DNA from: Hypsibius dujardini
Taxonomy: Eukaryota > Tardigrada > Eutardigrada > Parachela > Hypsibiidae
DNA length: 25,591 nucleotides
Direction: 5' to 3'
Assembly: GCA_001579985.1 (NCBI GenBank)
Contig: LRSR01008713.1
Coordinates: forward strand, 1 to 25,591
The notes below the pieces were generated by a model that saw only the letters and a program-made list of their open reading frames with translations, did not search any database and was not told where the DNA came from. The translations under genes and the position numbers were made by a program. Below, piece by piece: positions 8,124-17,829 of this stretch; the stretch's first letter is position 1, and every line of letters begins with the position of its first letter.

Positions 8124-10610
8124 TACATTTGTCTTACTAGGCAAGTTAACTGTTTGGTAGACACTTTGATATCGGAGATTTGTACGAGGGTTACTCACTG
8201 CGCGTTTTATCTAGAACCCCCAAATTTCATACAGGTAGGCAATTTTTAGACTCACATCAGCCGAGTCTGGTAAGGGAAAATAATAAAGTTTTTCTGCCGC
8301 CCGTCGCCAATCGGGAAAATATTGGCGGAGTAGCTCCTGCCTGTGGAGCTCCTTCGACGACATGGTGAGGACCATCACCGATCGCCAAGCTTTTTCCAGC
8401 TCCTGTTACAGATAACAGTTTCAGCGAACCAGTCCGAACAAGCACCGGGAACGATTTCTTTTTGGAATTCAGCTAACCTTGTCGAGCTCATCAAACCATT
8501 GCCACGAGAAATTTCCCCAACTGGGATGGGGATAAGGTTCTGCACAAATGTAGACCTACAACGTTTCCAACCATTTAGTTCTATCATTCGTTGTAATGTC
8601 TTTCGAATGCCGATCGAAAGCCTGGGAAGTGTTACAAAAGTATCCCAGAAAGTTTCCCAAGCTTGGTCTTACATAGTCGCCATCGGTCATGTTCATACTC
8701 TCCGCAGCTGCCTGTACCATTAAGCCTCATTAAGACATATCCCAAGTACTCTCGCACATTTTTTAAGACCATGCGACTGACCATTAGAATTCGAAGCTCC
8801 CGTGTTCCGCCCAGATAAACGACAACTGTAATGGAAAAAAATAACTGGATGACGCACACAATCAACTTTAGTAATCTGAGCTGCGTGAGCCAAGAATGTC
8901 CAGCTGGAGATGGCAAAATTAAACTAGACCGAAACAATTATAATTAAGATAAAAAATCTAAACGTTTCAGGGAATATTTTCCTCGTTGGTTTTTTTGCTT
9001 CCTAAAGAAACTTAATAAGAAGCCTTAATCACTAAGAATCTAATTAGGAAAAACAATTTAATTTTTAATTAGTCAGCCTACTTCGACTAAAGCTAAATTA
9101 AAAATCTCTCTTCCTGTTAGTAGAGGAGAATAATCGGAAGGTGCGTTAATCTCTAAGTTTTAGTTGAATAAAACAAATTAGCCGACTAATTTTAATTTTT
9201 GCTATTTCCAATTTCTGCTCTTACTTCGGCTACTCTTCTTGATTTCCAAGAGCAGGGATGAAAAATTTCCCCGCTGTTCCTCCACCGACGGGTGAATCGG
9301 CTTCCCCTTGTGGTCCTTCCCGGTGAGAGAAGAGAACTCCATCTGATAGGGCTGCGCCATGGCTAGTTTGTTACGTACTGCATTGTACAGCACGTCTCTG
9401 GTCTCTTTGAACCAAGGGTCAGCCGCTACATCCAGCACGAAGCTCACCGCGCGCCAGTGGAAGGACTGAAAAATTTTCAACAGGAACGCTTGCATCCCGT
9501 TACGGTCGAGGAGGGACGTGGTTACCCAGGTGGGAGTATGACCTGCTGCCTGGAGCTTATCGTCCACTCCTCCGACTCTAAAGTTAACAGTATAAACTAT
9601 TAGTAATTGACAACTAAATATTTTGAAATCTGTCTTACGTGGTAATCATTAAAATGTTCCACTCTAAGAACATAAAAATGCGCAAAAATTATTTAATTAT
9701 ATTAACGAAATAAAATTGAAGTCTGTGAATACGTACCAATGGCAAGGTTGTTGAGTTCGATCTGCTCGGTGCAAGGTAAAAAATGCAACAAACTCATTAT
9801 TCTTCAACATTGAAAGTCGAGGTGATCGGCTGAGAAGATTTTTAAATGAGAATTGCAAAATTTGGCTACTTAACTTTTTAATTACTGTAGTCCAATATTA
9901 TTGACGATGTGTGAAGTCTCATCTCATCGACAAAACAAATTTCGAAAATTCGAAAAACATTGGAAGATTGTTTTGCCCTGACTTTGATTTTGTAAAAACG
10001 TCTATTTTCGGTACTGTCAAAAATTGTAAAATCAAACTTTTTTCGACGATCAAAATTTCCAGTCAGAGTCAAGGAAATGGAATTTTTCAACGTTTTCCGG
10101 ACTTTGAAATTTCACCAAAAAAATTCTTGAGGTTTAGAAGTGCCGTTGAGATAAAATTTATAAATCTCCACTAATACTGAAATAACTTAAAAAATACACT
10201 GGAGACAGTATACGAGCCCCATTTGACAATCTTGACAGGTAATAAACAAGTTTATACTCATCTGTGTAAATTAAGACGGTCATGTTGGGGACGAACTGCC
10301 TGGTGTAATATTCATTGGAGACGTTGTACGTCGCAACTGCCTTCATATCGTCACACGTCTGGATGGACGGATCAGTGACGTACTTGATGGTGATGTTAAG
10401 GTCGGACCGGCCACTGTTGGCCAGTCTGATGGCGCTGTCGTAGGCCAGTGCCGGCCATGGAAAGGACGTCTCCAGGCTCACCGGACTGATCACCGTGAAA
10501 CAAATAATTTCCACGGAGGTCACATTGTTAGCAGCTGTCACAAAGGCTTCCGCTGCGCTCCGACAGAGAGACAGGAGCAATAGAACGACCTTATCACCAC
10601 GAACAAACAT
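2183..10610 (-). CDS. receptor-type guanylyl cyclase (natriuretic-peptide-receptor-like), 18 exons
   Basis: Makes cGMP from GTP inside the cell, in the family's usual role as a membrane receptor controlled by an extracellular ligand. Exons, each flanked by AG and GT on the minus strand: 10610-10258, 9577-9225, 8825-8782, 8711-8673, 8555-8478, 8402-8256, 7908-7858, 7763-7581, 7462-7327, 7246-7165, 6702-6495, 6402-6286, 5719-5540, 5064-4412, 3310-3091, 2998-2863, 2799-2751, 2378-2183. All phases agree and the sum is 3,225 bases, or 1,074 residues plus TGA, close to the usual 1,050-1,100. Start: the ATG at 10610 has an in-frame TAA four codons upstream and opens a signal peptide. Domains: ectodomain about 23-461, membrane helix about 468-488, kinase-homology domain about 559-830, signalling helix 833-875, cyclase about 876-1065. 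An unseen 5' non-coding exon is possible. The ligand cannot be inferred. Confidence 0.93.
2466..2740. repeat. AT-rich low-complexity DNA in intron 17 and related stretches
   Basis: The stretch is dominated by recurring TTAACTAA, CTAATTAG and AAACTAAA words. Very similar texture fills 8940-9200 (intron 2) and part of intron 10 (about 6880-6980). The shared words could be a degenerate interspersed repeat or simple compositional bias; by eye I cannot separate the two. Confidence 0.4.
3043..3068. repeat. short ATTTTGAA tandem repeat in intron 15
   Basis: Three contiguous 8-base ATTTTGAA units lie inside the 92-base intron 15 (3090-2999). The following TTTTGAAACTGAAA is less regular. It is a small microsatellite-like feature with no evident function. 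Confidence 0.7.
3319..3340. repeat. alternating CA/CG tract beside the exon 15 acceptor
   Basis: CACACGCGCGCGCACACGCA is a nearly perfect purine-pyrimidine alternation. On the gene strand it reads as a GT/GC run that ends six bases before the TTTTCAG acceptor of exon 15, in the place where a polypyrimidine tract is usual. Confidence 0.8.
3641..4218. repeat. fold-back (long inverted repeat) element in intron 14
   Basis: The left arm 3641-3781 (starts AGCGGAAGTAAATAGGAGTA, ends TTCGACGCCT) is the near-perfect reverse complement of 4080-4218 (starts AGGCGTCGAATTTGAACTAA, ends TTACTTCCGCT). Part of the left arm, 3688-3782, is directly repeated with a few changes at 3791-3884. A second pair of direct repeats, about 45 bases that start CTATTTCTATAACTAAGCTT, lies at 3968-4012 and 4235-4280. 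The arms are about 140 bases and about 300 bases apart. Together they look like a fold-back or MITE-type element that was duplicated. No coding capacity was seen. It sits in the longest intron of the cyclase gene. Confidence 0.85.
5236..5340 (-). pseudogene. decayed duplicate of the start of cyclase exon 14, inside intron 13
   Basis: On the minus strand, CGCCCAATTAG followed by about 100 bases mirrors the true exon 14 junction (CGCCCGATCAG at 5065). Translated, it reads MGPFSTVTASFELTDLNCLT, then TRNFIF. The real exon reads HGSFFKYHGELTSLNCLISR, then HFVL. Shared DNA blocks include CAGTTTAAA, GGTCAACTCG and GGGCGACA. Intronic bases upstream also match: TTTAATATATT at about 5141-5151 against CTTAATATATT at about 5431-5441. 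The unit was therefore probably a tandem duplication of roughly 290 bases that took in the acceptor and the catalytic-loop part of the kinase-homology domain. The copy then diverged and lost the rest of the exon, and no good donor is visible. Use as an alternative exon is possible but unlikely. Confidence 0.72.
5911..6141. repeat. inverted-repeat (MITE-like) element in intron 12
   Basis: The left arm 5911-6000 and right arm 6051-6141 are imperfect reverse complements. Both carry AATTTAAAATTGATTGGCA or its inversion, then TAACAG, GATCAGG(G/A)GG and GGAGCTAT. A 50-base centre separates them. Related sequence continues outward to about 6205, where an inverted AAAACACTGGA block lies. Half-copies of the same family occur at 553-716, 1420-1600 and 25364-25545. 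The element lies wholly inside intron 12 (6285-5720) and has no open frame of note. I infer a non-autonomous DNA transposon. Target-site duplications could not be fixed by eye. Confidence 0.7.
7165..7246 (-). other. transmembrane exon (exon 10)
   Basis: The exon starts after CTCTTTTAG and ends at a CAG/GTAGCC donor. It encodes SAITTAWASVLALLIVLIIS and GFVIR, one hydrophobic helix of about 21 residues followed by Arg, at residues 462-489. Both phases fit: G+CG gives Ala from exon 9, and AG+G gives Arg into exon 11. It is the only such helix after the signal peptide, which gives a type I topology with the cyclase inside the cell. Confidence 0.9.
7327..10610 (-). other. signal peptide and ligand-binding ectodomain of the cyclase (exons 1-9)
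   Basis: Residues 1 to about 22 (MFVRGDKVVLLLLSLCRSAA) are a signal peptide with a short basic start and a Val/Leu core. The rest follows the ANF-receptor fold in order. LLKIFQSFHWRAVSF matches the 'HFGW..V' strand. LLEIKKSSRIVVYLGG, RELRILMAAAESMNMTDGDY and VYICAEPYP match the lobe-2 core. FTRRFYNRSVDIFTGSVHFN with KGVRLVDMVLKDYDP matches the 'IT.RMWNR.F.G..G.V.ID' and 'YSLLDMDP' segments. DIDWPYRSSAPLNEPPCGF is the juxtamembrane 'WP...PP...P.CGF' signature. About nine N-glycosylation sequons are present (for example NVT, NIT, NMT, NFS, NRS). The GPxC disulfide motif usual in the first lobe is not recognisable. Exons 3 (44 bases), 4 (39) and 7 (51) are very small and appear only by following splice sites. 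Confidence 0.85.
8040..8122. repeat. GTCT tetranucleotide microsatellite in intron 6
   Basis: About twenty GTCT units, with a few interruptions (CTCTCTAT, a CCTG junction and one GTTT), fill 8040-8122 within intron 6 of the cyclase gene (8255-7909). On the gene strand the tract is (AGAC)n. Confidence 0.95.
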
Positions 10611-11560
10611 ATTTTCGAATTAAAAGAATAATTTTCGCCCACCGCTGATGCCGCTGCCAACCATTGCTGGCCATGTTTGGAATAATCTGCGCTCTTAATC
10701 CAGGAACTGGCTTACGAGCTTGCTATACAAATACTCGTACAGAGTATATCGTATATACCACATCCATAAAATAGTAGTACGCTTCTATTCCTACGTCGAT
10801 TGGATTGGTAAGAAAACCCTTTTAATAAGAGGATTGAGTGTCAGTTCAAACAACAAACGAACCTTTCGACGAGGTGTGTTGTGATAGCTGTAGTCGGCTC
10901 TCTGTATATTCGGATGCACGGCAATACACTATAAGTGGATCGGGCACTATAGTCGTATCTTTATATGCCTCCTCTGTCAGTGTCGCTACGCTGGGGAAAC
11001 ACCGAGAAACAGTTTTCCAAAAAAAACACTGATCTGGAGGGTCGTTCTGACAGTGTTACAGAAATGTTTTTGGTCGTTCTGGCAAAGGAGGCGGAATTAG
11101 TAGGGAAGAGGGTGGAATCACGTAACTGTAAAAACCTATCAAATTCATCACTTTTAGTACCAAATCAGCATGTTTTTTGAAAATTTGGAAAAAAACTGAA
11201 AAAACTGACCATTTTTTCTGTAAGACATACCTATTTTCATGGCTAATTTCCTTGCATTTTTGAAAAAGGAATAAGTATGGTTGAGTGATGTGTGCTTGAA
11301 GAAGAACAGATCATAATAACCGACACTGTGTAGCCATTCACGCATTTCTGCTTACCCAAAATTTTGTGTTCCGATCCTGAAGCTGCTATTGTTTGTCGTG
11401 AACGTATATTGTGCATAAACTAAATGAATTTATTAACAATATTACTGGTCTTTGCCCAAAACGTCTCGTACAATCTCTAAAAATATGAGAACTCTGACAA
11501 GAACAAAACAGAATGGCCATCTAGAAACGGCGCAAACTTAAGATTTCTAACGCAACTCTA
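10611..11560. other. spacer between the cyclase start and the next minus-strand gene
   Basis: This should contain the 5' UTR and promoter of the cyclase, since the ATG at 10610 is preceded by an in-frame stop. A TA-rich patch at about 10740-10760 (AGTATATCGTATATACC) might hold a core promoter, but no definite element can be named. Bases 11095-11300 belong to a dispersed repeat with an inverted partner at 15850-16041. A minus-strand open frame of 63 residues (11345-11154) lies mostly within that repeat and has no recognisable motif. Confidence 0.35.
11095..11300 (-). repeat. dispersed repeat, inverted relative to 15850-16041
   Basis: Read on the minus strand, this segment has the order ATTAGCCATGAAAATAGGTA, TTACAG, TTCAAAAAACATGCTGATTT, GTTTTTACAG, GTGATTCCACC, TTCCCTACTA. 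The plus strand at 15850-16041 has the same order: CTAAATTGGTCATAAAATTG, TTACAG, TTCAAAAAGCATGCTAATTT, GTTTTACAAA, GTGATTCCACC, TTCCTTACTA. The match is clear but diverged. The family is not recognised. Confidence 0.6.
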
Positions 11561-12277
11561 CTAAAAATCCGGATTGTGCTTAGTGAATGACTTCAGCACG
11601 TTAGACACGTTATTGTTGGCGGCTTGCTTCCAGACCCGCGGATCAATGGGCTCCGCCAGCTGAAAAACGTCTTCGACGTAACCTAAAGTAAAATATTATT
11701 GAAACATCATACATTTTTTTTAAATTGTGCCAAGTCTGCGCTCTACGGGCTCATCTTAAACGCCTCAGGGTTTCGATTGTGTCCTAACCAGAGGAAAATT
11801 TCTTAATCCAACAATCAATCAATCAATCCTTCAAACGATGAAAACAAAAATACCGGAATTCCCTGTGATTTGACGCTTGACTCAGTACTTGTCATTTCCT
11901 CCCGTGATGTTCCTGGCAAAGCAAAAAAATTCGCTTAATCGCCTCTAAAAAAATTAGCAGGGCAATTCAAACGCAACGAATTTGTGAGTCAGAATAAGAA
12001 ATCTCCGAGAAACTAAGTTTAATCAAACAATCGATCCAAATCCAATCTAATCAAATGCTCTGTCAAAAATGAAACAATGAACTAATTATTTTCATTATTT
12101 CATTATAATTATTAAATCAATTGAACAAGGGCATACATATTACCCAATATATTATTATTTATATTATATTAATTATAATATATATTAAACAGTTTAATAC
12201 TCACCCGCACAGAAAATTAAGTCCACTTGAGAATCAATCTCACTCACACTTCCATCCATATTTTTCAACCGAGCCAT
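11561..12277 (-). CDS. probable two-exon gene for a 64-residue protein, unknown function
   Basis: Exon 1, 12277-12205, reads MARLKNMDGSVSEIDSQVDL, then IFCA, and ends at G/GTGAGT. Exon 2, 11682-11561, begins after TTACTTTAG and reads YVEDVFQLAEPIDPRVWKQA, ANNNVSNVLKSFTKHNPDF, then TAG. The split codon (G+GT, Gly) keeps frame. The ATG has a good Kozak setting (AAGATGG) and an in-frame stop further upstream. Exon 2 is about half GC in very AT-rich surroundings. The product is small, soluble, acidic in the middle and probably helical, with no signal peptide or membrane segment. A short upstream frame from an earlier ATG at about 12312 overlaps the start out of frame. The family is not recognised. 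Further exons inside the 522-base intron cannot be excluded, and exon 1 is less certain than exon 2. Confidence 0.55.
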
Positions 12278-15200
12278 CTTGCCGTGTTTTATCGTGCCGA
12301 GCTTGGTGATTCATTTTTTGGAGATGCTTGGACAAAATGACCAGAGGGCATTCCCAATTTGACAAACAAAATGTTTGCCCTTGTGAACGCTTAAGCCTTT
12401 AACCATGATATGCTGTACAGTACTCTCCAACACAACATTCAGTGAAAATCAAGTTAAGCAATTTGAAAGCACAGAAACATCGACAAGTGAAAAGGTTTTC
12501 GAAACCGACAACGGCAAAAATTTGATAAAACAGACGCGAGAAAAAAACGATATTTTGTGCAGTATGCCATCAATAATTTCATGATCAAATCAACTAAAAA
12601 TCATCATAAGATCAGATCTCATCATGATAAAGGCTGCCATAATGTTCATGTTCAAGATAAAAAAATCAATTAAACTGATGGACTGCGGAACATTTGTGGA
12701 GGTGAAATTCCAGCATTGTTTCGCATATTCTAGCAAGCCGGGCCGCAAAATCATTCGGAATATTATATCTGAAGATCATGATATACATATGAAATTATGA
12801 GTCTGCAACAATGTAAAGATGATAGGAACATCTTTAAAAAAATGTCTTTAAAATATGACATCCTATCAATCAATCAACAGTACAATATAAAAAAGCGAAC
12901 GACAAAAGCTCACCAATACAACTTCAAATTTTTTTAAAGAATCTGTTGCTACATGGCGAACGTCATTCATATACAACAAGAGCAAATCGGTCAACTATCA
13001 GTCCGACTTCATGATCTTGAAAACCCGCCATTTTTAACTGCCCCCAATAAGAAACTCAACAAATAAAATTCAGAAACTAAGCAGACTTCTCCAAACTCAC
13101 AACCCACCTTCGCCGCCGTTGTTGTTTAGGTTGCAACGAATTCCGAGCCAAGAAAAAAGGTACGCAACTCAAAATCAAACAATAAAAGGAGAACATTTTC
13201 GTAAGTTCGAACTTCATTCCGAAAAGAATCGAAAAAATTTTATGACGACTGTGCAAAACCGTTACCGAAAAAAAAATTTGCAACAATCAGATAGCGCAAA
13301 GAATGAAGTCCATTATGTACAAATAGATCCGTGACCGAAATTGCAAGTCTCAACACTCACGCTAGAAGTAGATGAAGGAGAATTCTACCATATTTTAAAA
13401 ATCTTGTAAAAACCCCGACAACCTACATAAAACCAATAAAAAATTTATCTGCCATTATTTTCAAATAAATAAATATTTTTTTTATACTATCCTCAATTAG
13501 TACAACACTGTCGTACACATACGACATTATGCGTTGCATACAATTAGAATGCGTTACTTTAGTTACTGAATCGGGACATTTTCTGAAATGTTTACAAAAT
13601 TTGCAAAAACCCCTAAAATCAAGTAAAATTATTGTTAATTTATTTACATTAATTAATTACTGATTTTTAAATAAATTGTTCAAAATACACACATAATCAT
13701 GCTGAATTTCCTTCTTATATACTAAATACCCTCCAGGCGCATAGATCTAATGCGTAACAGCACCAAAAATTAGCCATGCTTACTGATGTGGTTTTTTTAC
13801 ACAACGATATAGGTCCAGCAAACGTTTCAATAGGTTCAAGTTTTCGTCAGGTTCAAAATGTTTTGTTGTTATTGCTTTCATACTTTAAAACCAAGGTCTC
13901 ATACTTAAATCAGTTATCTTTAATTTGTCACACTAAATATTTTAAAACACTTGCCTATAAAAATCTAATTACCGACCGCACGCTGTAGGCACCACTTTTT
14001 GACCCAAGTTTTTGACCACTTTTAAAACCCAAGTCCAAGTTATTACAACAGGATGCATTTAACACAATTTTTCATGATTAAACAATACACTTTCATTTCG
14101 AAAAGGGTCAAAACAGAATAGAAGTGAAATTTTATTCCCGTTATGCTATGTTGTATTTATTCGAGTTGATAAAAGTTTACTCACATGTTTTGCAAAACAA
14201 AATAATTTTCAGTATGTGTTTCATTCAATTTCATTGCCGTACTTTTCACTTTCGTTAATGTTACAGTAGATAAGTGCAAGTGTACTATCCTTTAGTTTAG
14301 TTATTGATTCATCGTGATAAAATGTTTGAACACTGTTTTCGTTAGAATTTCCAAATTTTTTTTAAATCTTTCAATGTCACGGGAAATTTGATTTTAGTAG
14401 TGTAAAAATTATCGTTTATTTTATCGTATGTTTTATATTCGTATATATCGTATGTTTAAATTCGTTGGGGATTCCTTTCTTTTAATGCTGATTCTGTCAC
14501 AATCAAAATGAAACAGTAATACTCACTATTTTAAATATTGACGCAAGCTTTTTTATCCTGTTTCAATTTTGTTAAATCCAATAAACTTTCACCGCTCGTA
14601 GGTTCAAGTTTGCAAAAAAACGATATCTAGATGAATAAAATTTTTCAGTATCCATCCTGAACCATTCTGAACAAAAGTTTTTCACTCATTAATGTTTTTT
14701 CTATATGAGAATGAATAAATTCCGATAAAATTTCATTTCTATTTGAAATGGTTTTCTCCTTGTACAGATAGGAATAGATATCTGATTAATTTTATTCCTG
14801 TTAGCAAAACGTTTAATAAGATATCACCACATCTTTCTTAAATTCTTATTTACGTCTTAGTTTAATATCAGTTCGATTACATTTATTTTTTACTGTCCAT
14901 TTAAATACTGCATATTTACTGTTTTTTTCCCCCCAATTCAGTGTTGTTATCCGTGCGCTCTTTATTCCAAAATGAAAAGTCAAAATCAATTACATGATGA
15001 ATTTCAATTAACTTAAATCCTGGTATTAATGCTTGTTGTGAAACAACTATAAAAATGAGCAACATCGTATATTTTATACAATGAAGACACTACTTTGTAA
15101 GTATTCGTTATCTGGATCATGTAATTTTTTTTTATTTTTCGATCTTTTTCAGTTTACTTCTAAAAAAATATATTTTTTCAAAATTCAAAACGAGATTACA

Positions 15201-17454
15201 GTTGACATCGTTTGTGGTACTGAATTAGCTACATCAACTTTTTTATGAGCATAGTAAGGTGTGTAAAAATGTTAAGAACAAATGCAGCTTCCAGTTTTCC
15301 CGAAACTGAAAACTGAAATAATAATAAATTAAAACATATGTGTTTGCGCATGTAAACCAATTTTCGAGATCATTCAGGTTTAAACTTTATGAAAACTTTG
15401 CGCATTTCAGTTAAAAACATCAATTTTTAAACTGAAAAGGTAAATATAATTTTATATCTCATTTCGGCAGCTTAATAGTGTACGGTAAGCAGAGTAAGGA
15501 AAAACAAGATTATTACAAATTTGATCAAATAGTTTTTATTAGCCCGGAAAATAATTCTGAGTACGACGTTTTTTTGGATAAAGTAGTAGAACGAGAGTAA
15601 AGGGATGACTTACTTACAATAAATATGAGTGCTTTTCCTAAAACAATAAAAACTGTTTTGAAAACGCTGAAAATAAAATGGTGTTTGTAGCTGTCACTGC
15701 TTGATTTTTCATGACAATGCAGGCAATCATTTCAGACAAGATGGTGGAATGAAGTGCTTATGTGTGTGCTTAAACTGCGTGGTAATTGATTAATAGAAGA
15801 ATCGCCTATTCTACTTCAGATGAATGGAGTACAACCCTCTCACTTTGTTCACCACTCGCACACATTTTTTTTACTAGAACGAATTGAGCTAAATTGGTCA
15901 TAAAATTGGTATTACTCAAATTACAGTTTTAAAAAAAAATTCAGTTTTCAAAAAGCATGCTAATTTGCTTGTGACACTGGTGCTTATGACATCGTTTTAC
16001 AAAAGGCGTGATTCCACCATATTCCTTACTACTGACCGATTATTGTCAGATGGATGTTACATCACTTCGTAAAAGTGCTTTGCAATTTCGGACTGAGTTC
16101 ATGAATTTTTCTGGCGGATTGTGCCTTTTCTTTGCTGCAGTTACCTTTGCTGAACTCTGCAATTACTCTTGGAGGTCCTGAATCTTGGATAAAATCATAT
16201 TTCAATTGAATTCAACGAAAATTTCCACGCTTCAGTTTGGTAAAAGCTGAAAATGATTCAATTTTAAAGTGGGTGAAAATAATGTTCCAATTAAACTGGA
16301 GCACCGTCTGGGGAATTTTTTGCCAATGGATTTTGTTTGATAAAGCAAACCGTGTATGGATTTATGGGAATAGTTTTTAAAATAAAAGAATGTGTTTACT
16401 AGATATAGCACAATGCTTGTTTGAGATTAGTTTGGCATGGCTGTTCTCGTCACGCTTTTCCCGATTCTGTCAATATACACCTAAATCAAAACGTGAGTGA
16501 ACTTTAACGTCAAACTTGTAAACCGGAAAATATTTTACGGAAAAATGAATACCGCATCAAAATAATGTGGGAGTGTGACTTTGCGTCTCAAGAACAACTT
16601 AACATTTAAAGTGGTAATTGAAAGGTTCAACTCGAGAAAGAGATTGGATCTAAGAGCTTGTTTATTTGAAAAGAGGACCGATGTTTTTTAAGAATATCAT
16701 TATAGGAATGGAAACAAATTTAGCATATTGATGGGGTAGGCAGTAAATTGTGTTTAATTTTTTTGGATGTTGACTCTTTATTTATTGACGAATTTATTTA
16801 TTAAGAGTATTCATATGCCAACAAATCCAATCCCTTGCCATCAAATTGGGGCTATCGGATCATTGGAACCAGAAACTTTAACACCGCAACCTGTAAAAAA
16901 GGTATCAGTGTATCAATCCGTATCCTTGTTTATATTTTTGTTTGTTAACGGAGATTCGGTCAGTCAAATATTTTTAATGAGCCATAAAAATTAGCAAGGA
17001 GTACATTACATGACATCTATTCACTACTAATTGAAGACTCAATATTAACAACCTTTTCATAATTTCATAATTTCAAACAAAGGTTCTTTGCGATTCGCTG
17101 CTTTAACAAATTTTAAACATTCGTTTATAATGAAGTGGTTTAAAAAAAAATTTTATACTAAATTTGTGAAGTGAAGTTTGTGGAATTTGTAAACTAAAAG
17201 AATTTTGACATAAGTCCTGTTCAGAAGCATTACCTTAGATTTAAAATATTACAAACTGAAACGAATATTGTAATGTTCAGAACTAAAATCTCGTTATTCA
17301 TTTAATGTTTCAGAACTAAAGGATGATTAATAAACTTTCACAAATATTGTAATCATCTGAAAAACTGCTCATTCGGTACGTTTTTGTATTGTATCCCAAC
17401 AAAGAATATTATCCGTTGAAATTCAATGATGAGTCAAAGCAATGATTTCTTCGG
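12278..17454. other. 5 kb AT-rich region without a recognisable gene
   Basis: No open frame here has plausible splice sites, a start and elevated GC together. The longest frames (about 70 codons at 13077-13286, 13776-13988 and 16767-16994) look random. Around 14.0-16.7 kb both strands are almost free of even short frames. The one structured element seen is the repeat at 15850-16041. I saw no tRNA or rRNA. Long-range enhancers or small RNAs could be present and unseen. Confidence 0.5.
15850..16041 (+). repeat. dispersed repeat, partner of 11095-11300
   Basis: This carries the same ordered landmarks as 11095-11300 on the opposite strand, including AAAAAGCATGCTAATTTG and GTGATTCCACCATATTCC. A further short match to the GATTCCACC word, inverted, is at about 15742 (GATGGTGGAATG), so fragments of the family may be more widespread here. 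Confidence 0.58.
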
Positions 17455-17462
17455 TTAGGCCT

Positions 17463-17480
17463 CCGTCCTTACTAGGACGG
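17463..17480. terminator. hairpin near the LTR distal end
   Basis: CCGTCCT, loop TACT, then AGGACGG form a perfect 7-base-pair stem. Outer GGTT and AACC (17455-17458 and 17484-17487) can extend it. It lies downstream of the LTR poly(A) signal on the minus strand, where a role in 3'-end formation is conceivable but unproven. Confidence 0.5.
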
Positions 17481-17538
17481 AAGAACCTGAACATGCAAGC
17501 TATAAGACTGAATAATATGAGAAGAATTGTAGGAAGAC

Positions 17539-17544
17539 TTTATT
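17539..17544 (-). terminator. poly(A) signal AATAAA in the LTR
   Basis: The minus strand reads CCAATAAAGTC, a canonical AATAAA placed about 50 bases after the LTR TATA box. That is the usual order for the U3-R boundary region of an LTR. Confidence 0.6.
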
Positions 17545-17593
17545 GGTAAAGGAGAAATGAAGGAACTCTCCCCAGATTACTAGAGAACACACA

Positions 17594-17601
17594 TTTATAT
17601 A
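17594..17601 (-). promoter_or_regulatory. TATA box of the LTR promoter
   Basis: The minus strand reads GACTATATAAATGTG about 180 bases into the LTR. It is a consensus TATAAA and the most likely core promoter of the element. Confidence 0.6.
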
Positions 17602-17829
17602 GTCAGGAATAAAGAATAGTTCCTGATCTAACGTACTAATTCCTGCCGACATGGCGGAATTATGTACGTAATATTAGCTGGGCAAGTACATTATAGAATG
17701 TGAGGGTAGATAGGAATGAGTACACTTAGTAGATAAACTGTACTATGAGTAAGTCTTGCGTATTTGTTGGGCACTACCCAACACTGCCTTCCGTGTACTT
17801 GCGACCGTCCTCGCGTTGCCATGGGGTGG

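Larger units (their letters stand above)
17455..17783 (-). repeat. long terminal repeat of a Ty3/gypsy-type element (3' LTR)
   Basis: On the minus strand it begins TGTTGGGTAGTGCCCAACA, a typical TG LTR tip that is itself a perfect 7-base inverted repeat. It then shows a promoter-like TATATAAA, a poly(A) signal CCAATAAAG and a hairpin near the distal end. The retrotransposon coding remnants lie directly upstream in this orientation (higher coordinates), so this is the 3' LTR. A short purine-rich stretch before the tip (ACGGAAGGCAG on the minus strand) is a weak candidate for the polypurine tract. The distal border is approximate, because no second LTR was found for comparison. Confidence 0.7.

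Noticed and set aside
10740-10760. TA-rich near-palindrome GTATATCGTATATAC as the cyclase TATA box
   Set aside because: Such words are common in this AT-rich DNA and the transcription start is unknown.
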